Counted from the stretch's first letter, positions 21,190-32,159 are shown. The stretch: 64,000 bases of DNA from Gambelia wislizenii (GCA_030847615.1 JAUMIR010000004.1:83793001-83857000); one strand, 5' to 3'. A program made the numbers and translations. The notes: generated from the sequence alone by a model not told the origin.

Positions 21190-21413
21190 GTACCCTAAAA
21201 ACAGTAGATCCTGTCTGATCTTGGAAACTGAGCAGGGTCAGCCCTGGTTAGTACTTGGATGGGAGACTGCCAATGAGCACCAGGTGCCGTAGGCTACATT
21301 TGAGAGAAAGGAACTGGTAAAACCATCTCTGACTATTCCTTGTCTAAGAAAACTCTGTGAAACTCATGAGGTCACCATAAGTTGGCAGGCAACTTGAAGA
21401 CACACACACAATT
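21190..21413 (+). repeat. 5S-rRNA-derived SINE
   Basis: The head CCTGTCTGATCTTGGAAACT then GAGCAGGGTCAGCCCTGGTT and AGTACTTGGATGGGAGACTG closely follows vertebrate 5S rRNA, ending near GGTGCCGTAGGCTAC. The 3' part (AACTCATGAGGTCACCATAA, GTTGGCAGGCAACTTGAAG, ACACACAC) is the tail shared with the CORE SINEs here. It is a SINE, not a functional 5S gene. Confidence 0.88.
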
Positions 21414-21559
21414 TATATTTTGCCTTGTGAAGCAATTGGTAGAGGAGATTTGGGAAAGTGTTGTGTTTGTGTAGGAATGGGTTAAAACAAAATCTCTCCC
21501 TATGCTATTGAGGCTCTGACAGCTGCTATCAACCCTTTTAAAAAAGTTTAGAAAACACA

Positions 21560-21665
21560 GATTTATTTATTTATTTGATTTCTATGCCACCTTCCTCCCA
21601 GACTGGGATCCAAGGTGGCTCACAACACATAAAAAACAATTAAAAAGATACAACAGTTAAAAGGG
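21560..21665 (-). repeat. L2-like LINE 3' tail
   Basis: TTTATTTATTTATTTGATTT then CTATGCCACCTTCCTCCCAG and AGGTGGCTCACAACACATAA is the antisense of an L2-type 3' end. Confidence 0.6.
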
Positions 21666-22766
21666 ATGTCCTGCATCATACCTAGTCAGCTCCATATTTA
21701 ATACTACATTTGGGGTGGGCAACCTGTGATTCTCAGACTACATTCATGCAGCCATTCTAGCAGTCCATAAAGAACTCCAGCTAGAGTGATTTGTCCATCT
21801 TCCAGAGGTGTGTTGGGCAGAAAGGAAGTAATGGTGGAGAAATAAGAGGGTATCAGGAGAGAAAGGAGGTGAGAGAGATAGCACTGCCCACTTTGGGCCC
21901 TGGCTCTATGCTTCAACCTTGCCCACTTTCAGCATCTAAGCCACCTCCCCTCCGACTCACCCACATTACAACCAAGGGAATTTAAGAAAAGGAAGGTTGG
22001 CTGCCACTGATATACAAGGCCTATCTTCTATATGTCTTGGATGAGCACTGCCAGCACCTCATTCTTGCTCACACTGTAGGGAGGGGGGGATGACACCATT
22101 TGCTAGTGCCTGCAAAAAGTACAGACTAGCTCATTTCAATCAAGGTTTGGTTTCAGACTATTCTTGTCTACACTGCAGGAAAAAAAATAAATTCAAAGTG
22201 TCCTGCAAGTACCTATAAGTAGGCAAAATTAAGAACAACCTGTCTGCCATTGTTGAACCCCCCCCCCAGTTTTAGGGTCTCTGCTCCCCTACCCTGTTAG
22301 CTGTCTGCTATAACTGCCATTCTTTACAGCTTGCCTGTATTCTAAGATAAAGCAGCAGGAATGATTAGCATGGCCCACCTCCTTTTCTTGATCATCCTCA
22401 CAGCCCTATCTGGGAAATACAAACTGGCTTCTCCCCTCCCTTAGCTTGGGTACATTCTTTCTCTCAGAACTGAGTGATAGTTTGTAATTGCTGGTTGGAG
22501 TCTGAGCAGCTGCAGTCCTCTGTAACTAAACAGTATCCTCTTCCCGCCTCCTGTGATACTCTGTCCCCCAGCGCTGCTGCTTTGCACTTTCTTGACAGCT
22601 TCCCTCACAGCTCTGTGGGTGCCTCCCCACTGTGGGAAGGACCGCATAATCTCCTTTGACATGGATTTCCCAGCAGCTGGTGAGTGCATGGAGTGGCTCA
22701 AAGGGAGGGAGGAACATTTTTCTCACTTCCCTCCACATTTCTCTCTCTCACCCCCACACCCCACAG
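21666..22766. other. No recognised repeat; two splice-like sites near the right end
   Basis: Mostly plain sequence. Near the right end a donor-like CAGCTGGTGAGTGC lies at 22675-22688, before the candidate exon at 22767, but the frame on its left does not join in phase. Confidence 0.35.
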
Positions 22767-22893
22767 AGAGGAGCAACAGTTCATGGAGAAGGAAGACAAG
22801 GAAGCAGACTTTCTGGTCAAGGCTCAGACAGGCCTGCTGGGCATGAAAAGGGCAGCTTCAGATGTTCCCTCTGGTCACGCCTCCCCACCCTGA
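22767..22893 (+). CDS. Candidate host terminal coding exon (unidentified)
   Basis: A long pyrimidine-rich tract (CTCTCTCTCACCCCCACACC then CCACAG, ending 22766) precedes 41 open codons that end at TGA 22891-22893. The peptide starts EEQQFMEKEDKEADFLVKAQ and continues TGLLGMKRAASDV; the acidic/basic first half looks protein-like rather than random. No AATAAA follows at short distance and I cannot join it in phase to an upstream exon. I do not recognise the protein. It may be an exon of a host gene or chance. Confidence 0.25.
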
Positions 22894-23080
22894 GACAGAA
22901 TGGCCTCTTCATTAGCTTCCATCTCTTTACACAATAACAGGAAGCAGGGGATTCAAAGGAAGTCCTGTATATCATAGAGCTTTGGCAGTAATTTCTGTCT
23001 TGCCTTCCCCATGGGCTGGTGGTGCCCCAGACTGCAGTCCACATTGTACACTGAAGCCATTGAGATTTGAGTCTAGTCAG

Positions 23081-23273
23081 TGGGAACTATGGGGAGCTTC
23101 TTGTCAATGGGGTAGTGAATCTGCTCCACATTTTAATCAAAACTTCAAAGGTGTTATCCAAAGTACTGGAACTTATTTGAAGGTTTGGGTCCAACCCCTT
23201 GGATAACTCCTTCAGGCTAAATCCCCAAGCAAATTCACTGCCCCACTGAAACAGAATCCACTGGTATCTAGGG
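23081..23273. mobile_element. Foldback element, CAGCTGG family, copy 2
   Basis: The left arm (GTCAATGGGGTAGTGAATCT, GTTATCCAAAGTACTGG) mirrors the right arm (CCCCTTGGATAACTCC, AAATTCACTGCCCCACTG). Outer bases are decayed. Confidence 0.7.
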
Positions 23274-24282
23274 GAGCCTGTGCCATCTTGGAGGTTGGAA
23301 GGTTACTTAGAAAGCACAGTATGTGAATACAAAGGCATGCTGAAGCTACTGAGCAGCAATAGGAAGGTGTGTTAGCAACAGTAGGATGTTGCTCTGGGAT
23401 CATTTTGGAGTGAGAAGAGGCAAACTCCAGAATTATATCTCAATTTCCCCTCCTAAAATATTTTATCTTGGCGAGAAATGTGCATAGCACATTAGTTCAG
23501 ATATATTTTCAAGGACATGGGAATGCATCTGCATCTTCAAAAATAGTACAAAGCTATAAACAATATTCTGCCTGTTCATTGTGGTCAAAACCTGCATCCT
23601 ATCACCTTCCCTTCCCCGTTCCTACTCTTCCCTGTAAAATAGCTTCCAAGTTACATTTTCCTTTATCTCCTGTGGATGCTTATGCCAAACAGTAGTTTAT
23701 GTTTCCCCACATTTGAGCACATAGCCAAGAGCAGAGGTCCTAGTGAGAATCTTTGGCAGCTACTCAGGGTTTTCTCATTTGCTCTTTCCTGGCTCTAGAG
23801 GAACAATTATAATCTTATTCCCATATGTACCAGATCAGAATTGCACAGTCAGGACATAAGAGTCAATATATATTGATGGAGAGATATTTGCCACCCGCCT
23901 TCTCTCCCCCTATGCCAGGAGAGGGCAATTTTGGTGGTCTGTGGGTGAATTGTACCCCCCTGAGATCTCCTGCAGGCTGTAATCCTGCCACATTGCTGAA
24001 ATCCAGTGGCAAGTGGCATAATGCTTTCCTGGTTCACTGCCAAATTTCAACATCAGCATCAAGCCCCATTTACTTTTTGACTCTTATGACCTGACTGTGC
24101 AATTCTGATCTGGCACATACTACACATTTTCTTCGAGCTATAGTAGCTTTCAGTGGCTTGCCAAATTTCAGCAATGTAGCTTTGTAGGGTGGGGGGGTGT
24201 TCTTGGGTAGAGGCATACACAAAATGGCCAGCCCCCCCACCTGTAACCCATGCTCCATGTGTTGCCCAATCAATGAGTCAGT
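23274..24282. other. No recognised gene or repeat, one local duplication
   Basis: The phrase CAGATCAGAATTGCACAGTC then AGGACATAAGAGTCA (23830-23865) reappears inverted at 24077-24113 (TGACTCTTATGACCTGACTG then TGCAATTCTGATCTG after one strand flip), so 23830-24113 forms a ~280-bp hairpin with ~38-bp arms. Confidence 0.55.
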
Positions 24283-24632
24283 CAATCAGTCACTTTGTAT
24301 CTTGCCTTTTCCCCAAGAATGGGACTCAAGGTGGCTTACAGAATAAAAAGAAAGAAAAAGTAAACCAAATAAAATAAATAAAAATATTAAACTAGTTATA
24401 AAATTAAAACCATGTGAAACATCAATTGAAAAGCATAGATTAACAACAGTACAGCACTAAAATAGAAAACCCATTATGAAAAATGATCCATTCCAAAATG
24501 CCTGGGGGAATAGAAAGGTCTTCACTTGGTAATAAAGGACAGCAAAGAGGGAGCCAGCCAGCCTAGCCTCCCTAGGGAGGGAGTTCCAGAGTCTAGGTGC
24601 AGCCCCAAAGAAGGACCTCTCCTCTCTGGCTT

Positions 24633-25690
24633 TTCTTCGCAAACAAAGATTCAGGAAGGACTCATCCTGCACTTTCTGCAAGTGCGCTGATGACTAAAAA
24701 GACCAATCTGAGATAAACAAGTCTGGTTGCAGAAAGCACAGCAGAAGGTCTTCTTGGGTGATGTTTCTGGGTTGTGCATCTTTCTGCATTGTCATTTCTC
24801 TTCAAGACTTGTTCGGTGTGAGTTCTCAAATAAGGCTGCAGCATTGTGGATAGTACATCTCCATGCCTCCTGATGTGAGGCCAGGGCAGACCATTGTTGG
24901 TGATCAATTTGGCCGAGCCTGAGATGTTGTTTCAGGGAGTCCTTGTATTGCTTTTTTGGAGCACCCCTCTTACGCCGACCCATGGCGAGTACTGTAGAGT
25001 ACTATTTTTGGGAGGCGATGGACCTCCATTCTAGAAACGTGCCCTGCCCAGCGCAGCTGTGTTCTCAATATCATGGCCTCAATGCTGGTGATCCCTGCTT
25101 GCTCAAGGACAGCAACATTCGTCACATAGTCAGTCCAGTGTATATTTCGAATTGTGCATATACAGTACTGATTAAAGTGTTCGAGGAGTCGTAGGTGGGG
25201 CCATAGGTGACCCATGTTTCAGACCCATAAAGGAGAATAGACAGTACAATGGCTCTGTACACACTGATTTTTGTGCTTCGCCTCAGGTGTTTGTTACTCC
25301 AGACTCTTTTGTAAAGTCTTCCAAATGCACTGTATACTTTTGCTAATCTGTGATCAATCTCTTTGTCAATCTTGGCATCTGAGGAGATGATGCTTCCCAG
25401 GTAGGTGAACTGCTGAACGGACTTGAGCACAGATTTGCCGAGGGCAATGTGGGGATGGTGGTGTTCGTCCTGTGGTGCAGGCTGGTAAAGAACTTCCATT
25501 TTCTTCAGGTTGACTTCCAGCCCAAACAGCTCTGCAGCTGTTGTGAAGCAGGATGTTAGGTGCTGCAAAGCTGCTTCTATGTGGGCAACAAGGGCAGCAG
25601 CAGCAGCGAAGAGCTGCTCACGGACTAGATAGTTTAGAGTCTTAGTGTGAGCCCTCAGATGGCTTAAGTTAAACAAGCTACCATCAATAC
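24633..25690 (-). mobile_element. Zinc-finger LINE (jockey/I-like group), 3' part, nested in L2
   Basis: The 3' end (…GAAGAAAAGCCAGAG on the minus strand) is the same as that of the 209-bp copy at 39768-39976, which fixes this boundary. There is no poly(A) tail. The 5' side is truncated. Coding content is given in the next entry. Confidence 0.7.
24650..25690 (-). pseudogene. Reverse transcriptase C-terminal half with C2H2-like finger, dead
   Basis: Readable blocks in order on the minus strand: FNLSHLRAHTKTLNYLVREQ; then LFAAAAALVAH where the catalytic FADD motif of this family is expected (25590-25615); KSVQQFTYLGSIISSDAKID; FGRLYKRVWSNKHLRRSTK; SILLYGSETWVTYG; then in other frames EQAGITSIEAMILRTQLRWA, GHVSRMEVHRLPKIVLY, GAPKKQYKDSLKQHL; and at the C terminus FCCAFCNQTCLSQIGLFSHQ with RTC, a zinc-finger-like Cys/His cluster. 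Frameshifts break the frame several times. Both catalytic Asp codons read Ala, within a GCT repeat. Comparison to the family is from memory. Confidence 0.75.
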
Positions 25691-26100
25691 GGTAACTTCT
25701 ACATTCCTACCAAACATGCCTGTGAAAATGCTGGGATCAAGGGGAGTGCCTCTCCTGAAGATTATCAGGTTAGGGCAAACTCATAGGGGAAGATGCAGTC
25801 TGTCAGATAGCCTGGACCTTTGCCATGTAGGGCTTTATAGGCCATAACTAGCACTTTGAATTGTGCCTGGAAGTTGACCAGTAGCCAGTGGAGTTATTGT
25901 AACAAAGATGTTGTATGCTCTATGACCAGTCCCTGTTTAACGTGCTGGCTGCAGCTCTATGGACCAGATGAAGTTTCTGAACTTTCTTCAAAAGGAGCCC
26001 CACATAGACCTTTGTTTATTTGATTAATATGCTGCCTTTCTCCCAGGATGGACCTTGTTAACAATAATCCAAACAGTAATACATTCCTGCTCTAGACTCC

Positions 26101-26342
26101 CCTTTGTTGCTATTGTGTGCCTTCAAGATGTTTCTGACTTATGGTGACCCTAAGGTGAACCTATCATGGGTTTTTTTTGGCAAGATTTGTTCAGAGAGGG
26201 TTTGCCCTTGTCTTCCTCTGAGGCTGAAGGAGTGTTACTTGCTCATGGTCACCCAGTGGGTTTCAATGGCTGAGCGGGGATTTGAACCATGGTCTCCAGG
26301 GGCCTAGTCCAGCACTCAAACCACTACACCCCACTGGCTCTC
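26101..26342 (-). repeat. tRNA-derived CORE-type SINE
   Basis: It begins GTTGCTATTGTGTGCCTTCA and ends CAAACCACTACACCCCACTG then GCTCTC. The CORE-like block appears as TTGCTCATGGTCACCCAGTG. Nearly full length. Confidence 0.88.
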
Positions 26343-26695
26343 AGGCTCCCCTTAGCTGGCTAAAATAGCTGTGGCTTTCAGACAACAGGTTCCCCACTCC
26401 CTGCTACGCAGGCTTCATTACACTTATATTCAGGACAGACAGCAAAACCTGCCCAGTGGGTCAGTTGAGATCAATTCTCATTTGACTTTTCTTCCTGCTA
26501 CAAAACTGTATCTTCATTGTAGCTATTGTAGAAAAGAACAGCAGCAGCATTGTTCTTGTTGTGTGCCTTCAAGTCATTTCCAACTTATGGCGACCCTAAG
26601 GCGAACTGATCACAGGGTTTTCTAAGGCTGATAGTGTGTGACTTGCCCAAGATCACCCAGTGGGTTTTCATGGCCAAGTGGGGGTTCAAACCCTG

Positions 26696-27975
26696 GGTGC
26701 CGTTTACACGAAGAAAATGTAGTGGGAAGAATTTGTGTCGAACCCTGGTTGTTTACACGTACATCGGGTCGGGCACATGATTTTCGGAAGGGGGGCACCT
26801 TTTATCCCACAACCTGTGGGACTTCCAGTCCCGTGGTTTGTGCCGGTTTTTTAAAAAGTCACGGGAGGATTCGGAAAATCGGAAATGTAAACAGCCTGGG
26901 ACAAACTATCTCGGCTCAGAGATCAGTGACCAGAAAAAGAGGGGTCAGTCACCCGTTCAACAGATTCAGCCTCACCAGCTGAAAACAAAGGCATCCCTTC
27001 CAGCTGCATGAAGGTTTGTGTGTGTGCGTATGTACTAAATCACCCTGTTCAATGGATTTCTACACTGCAAACCCTTCAGCTTTAACCTGTTCCTCAACTG
27101 CATGTTACAAAGAGATCATGGACGGAGAGTCGCCCATTCATCCCCTGCCTTGATCACCTCCCTGGGTCTGAACAGATAATCAAACATTCATCACACACAC
27201 CCCAAGGCACAGTAAAAAATGACAGCGTCTGAGCGGATGATCATACTTTCATTCTTCCCACACACACAAGGCACAGTATAAAATGCCAGCGTCTGGGTGT
27301 TTCAAAATGCCTTCATAGAATCATAGAATCATAGAATTGCAGAGTTGGAAGAGACGTGTGTCACTGGCTTGAAACCTTCACTCCACAGCTGCCTCTGCTT
27401 AAAAGGTTAACATTTTAAAGAGACAGGGCAATCGCATGCCTCTGCCCCCCTGCACTCGGCTTGTACTGGCTTGGGTGATCGCTCATTCCCCCCCCCACAG
27501 TTTAGCTGGCTTTACAGGGTGTACTTTCATTTCTAAAGGAAAGCACAGGGTTTAGCCACTGATCGCTCCTGCCTCCCCGATTCTTTCCCCGATCCCCTCA
27601 GCGCCTCATCCCAAAAGCAACACTCATTAACGCCCTCATTCCCAACCAGAAGCCTGAACAAACATTTGAGCCAGCCAATAGCATCACTCGTGGTGCGGAA
27701 CTCTAAAGGAAGTACATCACTGAGGTTGTGAAAACACGAGTAATCGCATCCTTGATTGACAGCCAATAAATAAATAAATCCCGGTATGCTAAACATGTGT
27801 AAACAGCAAAAGCACGGGATATAAGAGTGCAGGATTGATGCCATGTAAATATGAATCACAGGATCTTCCGGAATTTCCTTAAGAGGGACAAAAATTGTTT
27901 AAACAACGCAGGACGAATACAGGATCAGGAAGTCCCGGTACGCCCTGCAACAAAAATTGCCGTGTAACTGGCACC
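26696..27975. mobile_element. Non-autonomous Harbinger relative, 1.28 kb, in a SINE
   Basis: The ends GGTGCCGTTTACACG and CGTGTAACTGGCACC are inverted repeats. The flanking CTG (26693-26695) and CTT (27976-27978) are a 3-bp CWG-like duplication: collapsing them restores the SINE sequence AAACCCTGGTCTCC. The last ~260 bp match the right end of the autonomous relic at 2630-2892. There is no transposase; a CR1-like TCATAGAATCATAGAATCAT piece lies at 27316. It was probably mobilised by the Harbinger family at the window start. Confidence 0.85.
27313..27355 (-). repeat. CR1 LINE 3' terminus, minimal fragment
   Basis: TCATAGAATCATAGAATCAT then AGAATTGCAGAGTTGGAAG is the antisense of the CR1 3' end. 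It lies inside the Harbinger-type element. Confidence 0.6.
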
Positions 27976-28022
27976 CTTGTCTCCAGAGTCATAGTCCAAC
28001 ACTCAAGCTACTATGCCATGCA

Positions 28023-28506
28023 TTACCAATAGCAGTTAAAGTGCTATTGAATGGAAATCTACTAGGTTCTGTAAGGTCATCTTGGTATGGAAGCAAATCA
28101 GAGTCTAGGAAAGATTTGATTCATTGTGTATTCAGTGTAAATATCTGCAAGTTGGGTTTTGCTGTCTGGTTGTAACACTTTCTCATGCTCTTGTTAACCT
28201 GCTAATTGAATTTAGAGTTTGGGGTGGGAAGACAGTCTGGAAAATGTAACGATTGTTTTACATCACCAATAACTCTCTCCTCCCCTTTGTCTTCCAAAGA
28301 CAATTCTTCTGTGATTGTGTTCACTGTTCAGTGTTTAATTCCCCCCTCCAAATATACATTTGTATGTCCAACTGAGTACTCAGTATGTCTTCTTAAATAC
28401 CACTCACATCAAGTCTCTGTCAGACACAATACATAGTGCAGCCAGATGACAGAATGATATTTGTTTATTGGAATGTTACCACCTCTATCCAAAGCTTTAA
28501 AAGGTA
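28023..28506. other. No recognised feature
   Basis: Plain sequence with a short pyrimidine-rich stretch at 28270-28300; no exon I can support. Confidence 0.35.
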
Positions 28507-28585
28507 AGGTTTTTGGACTACAACTCCCAGAATCCCCTATTCTGGCTAGAGGATACTGGGAATTGTAGTCCAACTCCTCCTTCAC
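28507..28585. repeat. Palindromic MITE with ACTACAACTCCCAGAATCC
   Basis: TTGGACTACAACTCCCAGAA then a loop and TACTGGGAATTGTAGTCCAA form a hairpin. The arms resemble the ZNF143/THAP11 recognition sequence (ACTACAATTCCCAGAATGC), which is known for vertebrates; binding here is not shown. Confidence 0.6.
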
Positions 28586-29342
28586 CATTTTTTCCAGACT
28601 CTGTTACCTTCCTGCTGGACAGCTAGGCATGAAGTTGGCACAAAGACCAGTTGATATCATCTGGGGAAGGATCAGGAACACCAAGAAAGGGTCTCTGAAT
28701 ATCTGAAATTTGTCAGTTGGTGACATCCCAGTCTCTATGGCAGGGGTGAGCTAGTATAGTGGATCTAAGGGCCAATTTTCTACTCCAGGTATCCTCCAGG
28801 GTCCACACAGACTAGCAAAAACACCAAAATCTAATCAGCCCAGAAGTGTCTGAAAGTTTACATCTGGTTTTGAAAAACAGGAATTTTTAAAATGTTCAAT
28901 AGTTTAGACGCCCCCCCCCCACACAAACCTGTTTAAAAGGTACAGTGCTGCCCCTGGAAGCTCTCAGGAGAAGTAATTCACTGTTTTAAAACCAGAGAAA
29001 GGGTGGTCCATGGAGTGTGAAGGGGTCAAGGACCACAGAAACAGCCTTTAAGGCTACATGACCATGGACAGAGCCACAGACATTTACCCTCATTTCTGGA
29101 TGTGCAACAGTTGTCTTGACCTTGTTGCAGCATATAGCTTACTTAGCATTGTCACAATGGCATTTTGTATGGCTGTATTGCATCTATTAGTGCAATATTC
29201 AAGTATGCAGTGAAATGCACATGTGATTGGTTTATACCAACTAGGAGAGAGAATGGTTTGCAGGTAAGTGTTCACAGGTAATGAGGGAAGATTCCCTCTC
29301 CTACAGAGGCAAATCTTTGGGGCACAGTCAAGGTTGGTGATT
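28586..29342. other. No recognised feature
   Basis: Plain sequence; a C-run at 28912-28920. Confidence 0.35.
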
Positions 29343-29344
29343 CA

Positions 29345-29564
29345 GTTCTCTTCCACACTGCACAGTTATAATACTTTGATATCAATTTAACCACCATGAC
29401 AACATCTTTTGGAACCCAGGGATTTGTGGTTTTATGAAGTATTTGTGATTCTCTGCGAGAGGCTCTCAGCCCTCTCCAAACTAATGTCCTGGGTTTCTAA
29501 AGGATGCAGCTATGACAGTTAAAAGTGCTATTGAAGTGTTATAACTGTGTAGTATGAAAGAGAC
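29345..29564. mobile_element. hAT-like MITE
   Basis: CTCTTCCACACTGCACAGTT and AACTGTGTAGTATGAAAGAG are inverted ends. The body contains CCAGGGATTTGTGGTTTTAT and GACAGTTAAAAGTGCTATTG, as in the family at 57257-58812. Confidence 0.7.
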
Positions 29565-29609
29565 TGCAGTGTTTCCAGTAGGCCAGATTTTAAGCATCTA
29601 TTAGACAGA

Positions 29610-30197
29610 GGAAAGTATCACACAGGTAAAATATCCCAGGACAGGGACAACAGGAGATCGCTAAAAGGCTTACCTTTTAGACGATGTTGTCCCTGTCCTG
29701 GGATGCTCCTGTTCTGCTCCTGTTCCTTCCCTGCTTCCTCTTAGTCACGGAAAAATCTGTGAATAAGAAGCCTGTTCCATTATCATAACAGAATGACGGG
29801 CAAGTGAACAGGAGCCCCGTTCTGCTCCTGGGAATGTGACATCACCAGAAGGTCCGTGCGGGACACTTCCAGGTGCGATCGGGACAGCCAGGTAAGTGAC
29901 ACCCCTCCCCCCTCCCTGGTTACTTGTAATTTTAAAAGTCTGTTTTGGGGCTTTGTTGTTGCTGTTTTGACATTTGGTTGCAGGAGAATGAGCGGGATTT
30001 GGCTTCACTGCAGTAAAAGCAGCTTTATGACAGCTGCCTTTACTGCAGTGAAGCTGAGGGGAGGGGAGCCGTTTCTATTCCTCAAAAAAGGTAAATGTTT
30101 GAAAAGTATTTAAAAAATGTTACAGGGATGGGAGTGGGGTGGGAGTGGGTCAGGTGGAGGGGGTAGCGGGACAAACATGAGCCGTGTGATAATTTAC
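29610..30197 (+). mobile_element. Harbinger-type MITE, GGAGATTATCAGA family
   Basis: The left end GGAAAGTATCACACAGG and right end GCCGTGTGATAATTTAC are inverted. The first half closely matches the reverse of 55310-55886 (TATCCCAGGACAGGGACAAC, AGGAGATCGCTAAAAGGCTT, GAACAGGAGCCCCGTTCTGC). The shared core GATCGGGACAGCCAGGTAAG lies at 29877. No transposase is present. Confidence 0.75.
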
Positions 30198-31439
30198 ATA
30201 GTCAATTCTGCACTTTACAACTGGTTCAGTATTTAGCCCAGTCAACAGCATTCTGTGCCATCATTCAGAAATTTTCTCTAAGATGGTGGGCTCTTGAAAC
30301 ACTATAGTATCTGCACAGCTATGACAGCCTACAAGGGCAAGCAACTGTTGACTGAATCTTCTTTGTTTTGCTTCATTATCACTCCAGGTACTCAGGACCG
30401 TAAGCCCCAGTCCAACAGCGTGAAGTGGCAGAAGGATCCAGCTGGACCCACCTAGCTCTGTAAAGTTGATAACCTTGGCTTGATCTTTCTTGTTTCAAGT
30501 AGCTTGCTGTTCAGGAACAGGCATAGGGGTAGCTTATTGCTTGCCCCTTACTGCTGAGCCAATTGCCTGCCTGCTTGTCAGCATCTGGAGGTTTTCTTCT
30601 TAGTGAAGGGTCTTCCAAAGGATGGCAGTGCCACAAAGAGTCTTGGCCTACATTTTGAAGCCTGTGTTCAGGGGCAGTTCTTGACAAAACTAAACTTCTG
30701 TAAGTTGTTCCATTCTGTGATTGCAAAGATGAACCAAGATGAGAATACTGACCTCTAGTGGCCATGTGATGCTCAGTATCCAACCAAGAATCAGCTAAGG
30801 AAAGGAACTTTTCCCCCAACAGTGTTGGGAACTGTATTTTCACTCCTGGTTGATTTGTGCATCAATAAGACTTTTAGAAGAATTCTTTGATGACATCTGA
30901 AGCTCATGACTTGGGCCATAACACAATTTTTCTCTCTCCCTGCCTTCCTTGCTGGGTCATTGAATTGGGGACACTTGTTTACCCACAGCAATAGTTGTGC
31001 ATGCTGATGTAAGCTCAGAAGAACAGTTGTTACCTAGGGCAGGATTTCTCAACTCACTGTGGTAGAATAAATTATTCCTTGCAAGCTTCATGTTCTCTGC
31101 AGCAGTCCAATAGCCTCTTCAGGCATTAGTGGTGGTGGGGAGGGGGAGGGAGAAGAGAAGCTGATATTAGGGATGTGAAAATCTCTCCACCTGGATTTTG
31201 GTGGGGTTCTCCAAATTTATTTCCCCTCATTGTTTCATATTAGGTTGCAAGACAGTCTGTTTTTTTTCCTGCACTGAAATCTACACAATTTTCAATGCAT
31301 TTTTCCTAGTTGTACAATTCACTAAATTCACTAAATTCATGCAACTTCCCCCATTGTCTAAAGTCTGTTTGTAATCTGAGACTAAATGCCATGGTTAAAG
31401 GTCATCTAGCAACAGCCATTCTAGCAGGTTACCTGAACT
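30198..31439. other. No recognised gene or repeat
   Basis: About 1.2 kb of plain sequence. Open frames of up to 110 codons lack recognisable motifs. Confidence 0.35.
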
Positions 31440-31734
31440 ATTTCTATCTCATAGATTTCCCTTGGGTTTTTTCTGGGCTGTGAGGCCGTGTTATGGAATA
31501 GTTTCTTTCTGACGTTTTGCCTGCATCTGTGGCTGGCTTCCTCAGAGAATGGTTGTGTAGGTGTGTGTGTGTTTATATGCTGTGAACCCCTGTTGGGGAG
31601 CATATGTAAATTTGTGTAAATGAATGGTTAGTTTCTGGGTATAGAAATGCAAGGCTCATTAGTATCTGTTTGGCTAATAGGTGGAATTCTTTTGTAAGTG
31701 TTGAGTTTTGATTCCATTGTTTTTCAAAACTATT

Positions 31735-31932
31735 ATATTTCAGCCAGAAAAATCAGCAGTAGCAGAACATGTTATAAACCAACCTAGACACAAAATGCTA
31801 TTTGAAAACACAGAAATTCTAGACCAGGCCAACAACTATCATGTCAGAATGCACAGAGAAGCTATTGAAATCCACAAACACCTGGACAACTTCAACAGGA
31901 AAGAAGAAACCTTAAAAGTAAACAAAATATGA
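31735..31932 (+). pseudogene. Penelope GIY-YIG endonuclease C-terminal fragment
   Basis: The frame reads EKSAVAEHVINQPRHKMLFE, then HVRMHREAIEIHKHLDNFNR and KEETLKVNKI before TGA. SAVAEH and REAIEIHKH with FNRKEE are hallmarks of the C-terminal GIY-YIG endonuclease of Penelope-like elements. The reverse transcriptase and the GIY-YIG N-terminal part are absent, so the fragment is not functional. It opens within the junction to the left arm; there is no genuine start codon. Confidence 0.85.
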
Positions 31933-32159
31933 CTCCCAGTTTTGAAAAACAATAGAATCAAAACTCAACTCAATTCCACCCAGCGACAGGGGGATTCCCA
32001 GCAGATAATGGCCCATCAACCAACCATTAGCCAAACAGATACTAATGAGCCTTGCATTTCTATACCCAGAAACTAACCATTCAATTACACAAATTTACAT
32101 ATACTCCCCAACAGGAGTTCACAGCATATAAACTCCACACACACCCCTACACAACCATT

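Larger units (their letters stand above)
24283..26042 (-). mobile_element. L2-like LINE, antisense, split by another LINE
   Basis: The left part (24283-24632) holds the 3' tail (AATGGGACTCAAGGTGGCTT) and the protein end read on the minus strand as FFGAAPRLWNSLPREARLAG. The right part (25690-26042) continues with GGGCTTTATAGGCCATAACT, TTTGAATTGTGCCTGGAAG and CCAGTAGCCAGTGGAG, antisense L2 sequence that normally lies just upstream. Between them sits a ~1.05-kb zinc-finger LINE. Confidence 0.7.
26546..28022 (-). repeat. tRNA-derived CORE-type SINE split by a Harbinger-type element
   Basis: The left part (26546-26695) runs from TTGTTCTTGTTGTGTGCCTT to GGGGGTTCAAACCCTG. The right part (27976-28022) resumes CTTGTCTCCAGAGTCATAGT and CCAACACTCAAGCTACTATG. 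The 1.28 kb between is foreign. Confidence 0.85.

Noticed and set aside
21190..21310. 5S rRNA gene
   Set aside because: Only part of the 5S sequence is present, with many changes, and it continues into a SINE tail.
22440..22690. Upstream exon joined to 22767-22893
   Set aside because: A donor-like GTGAGT exists at 22681, but the open frame before it does not join in phase with the downstream exon.
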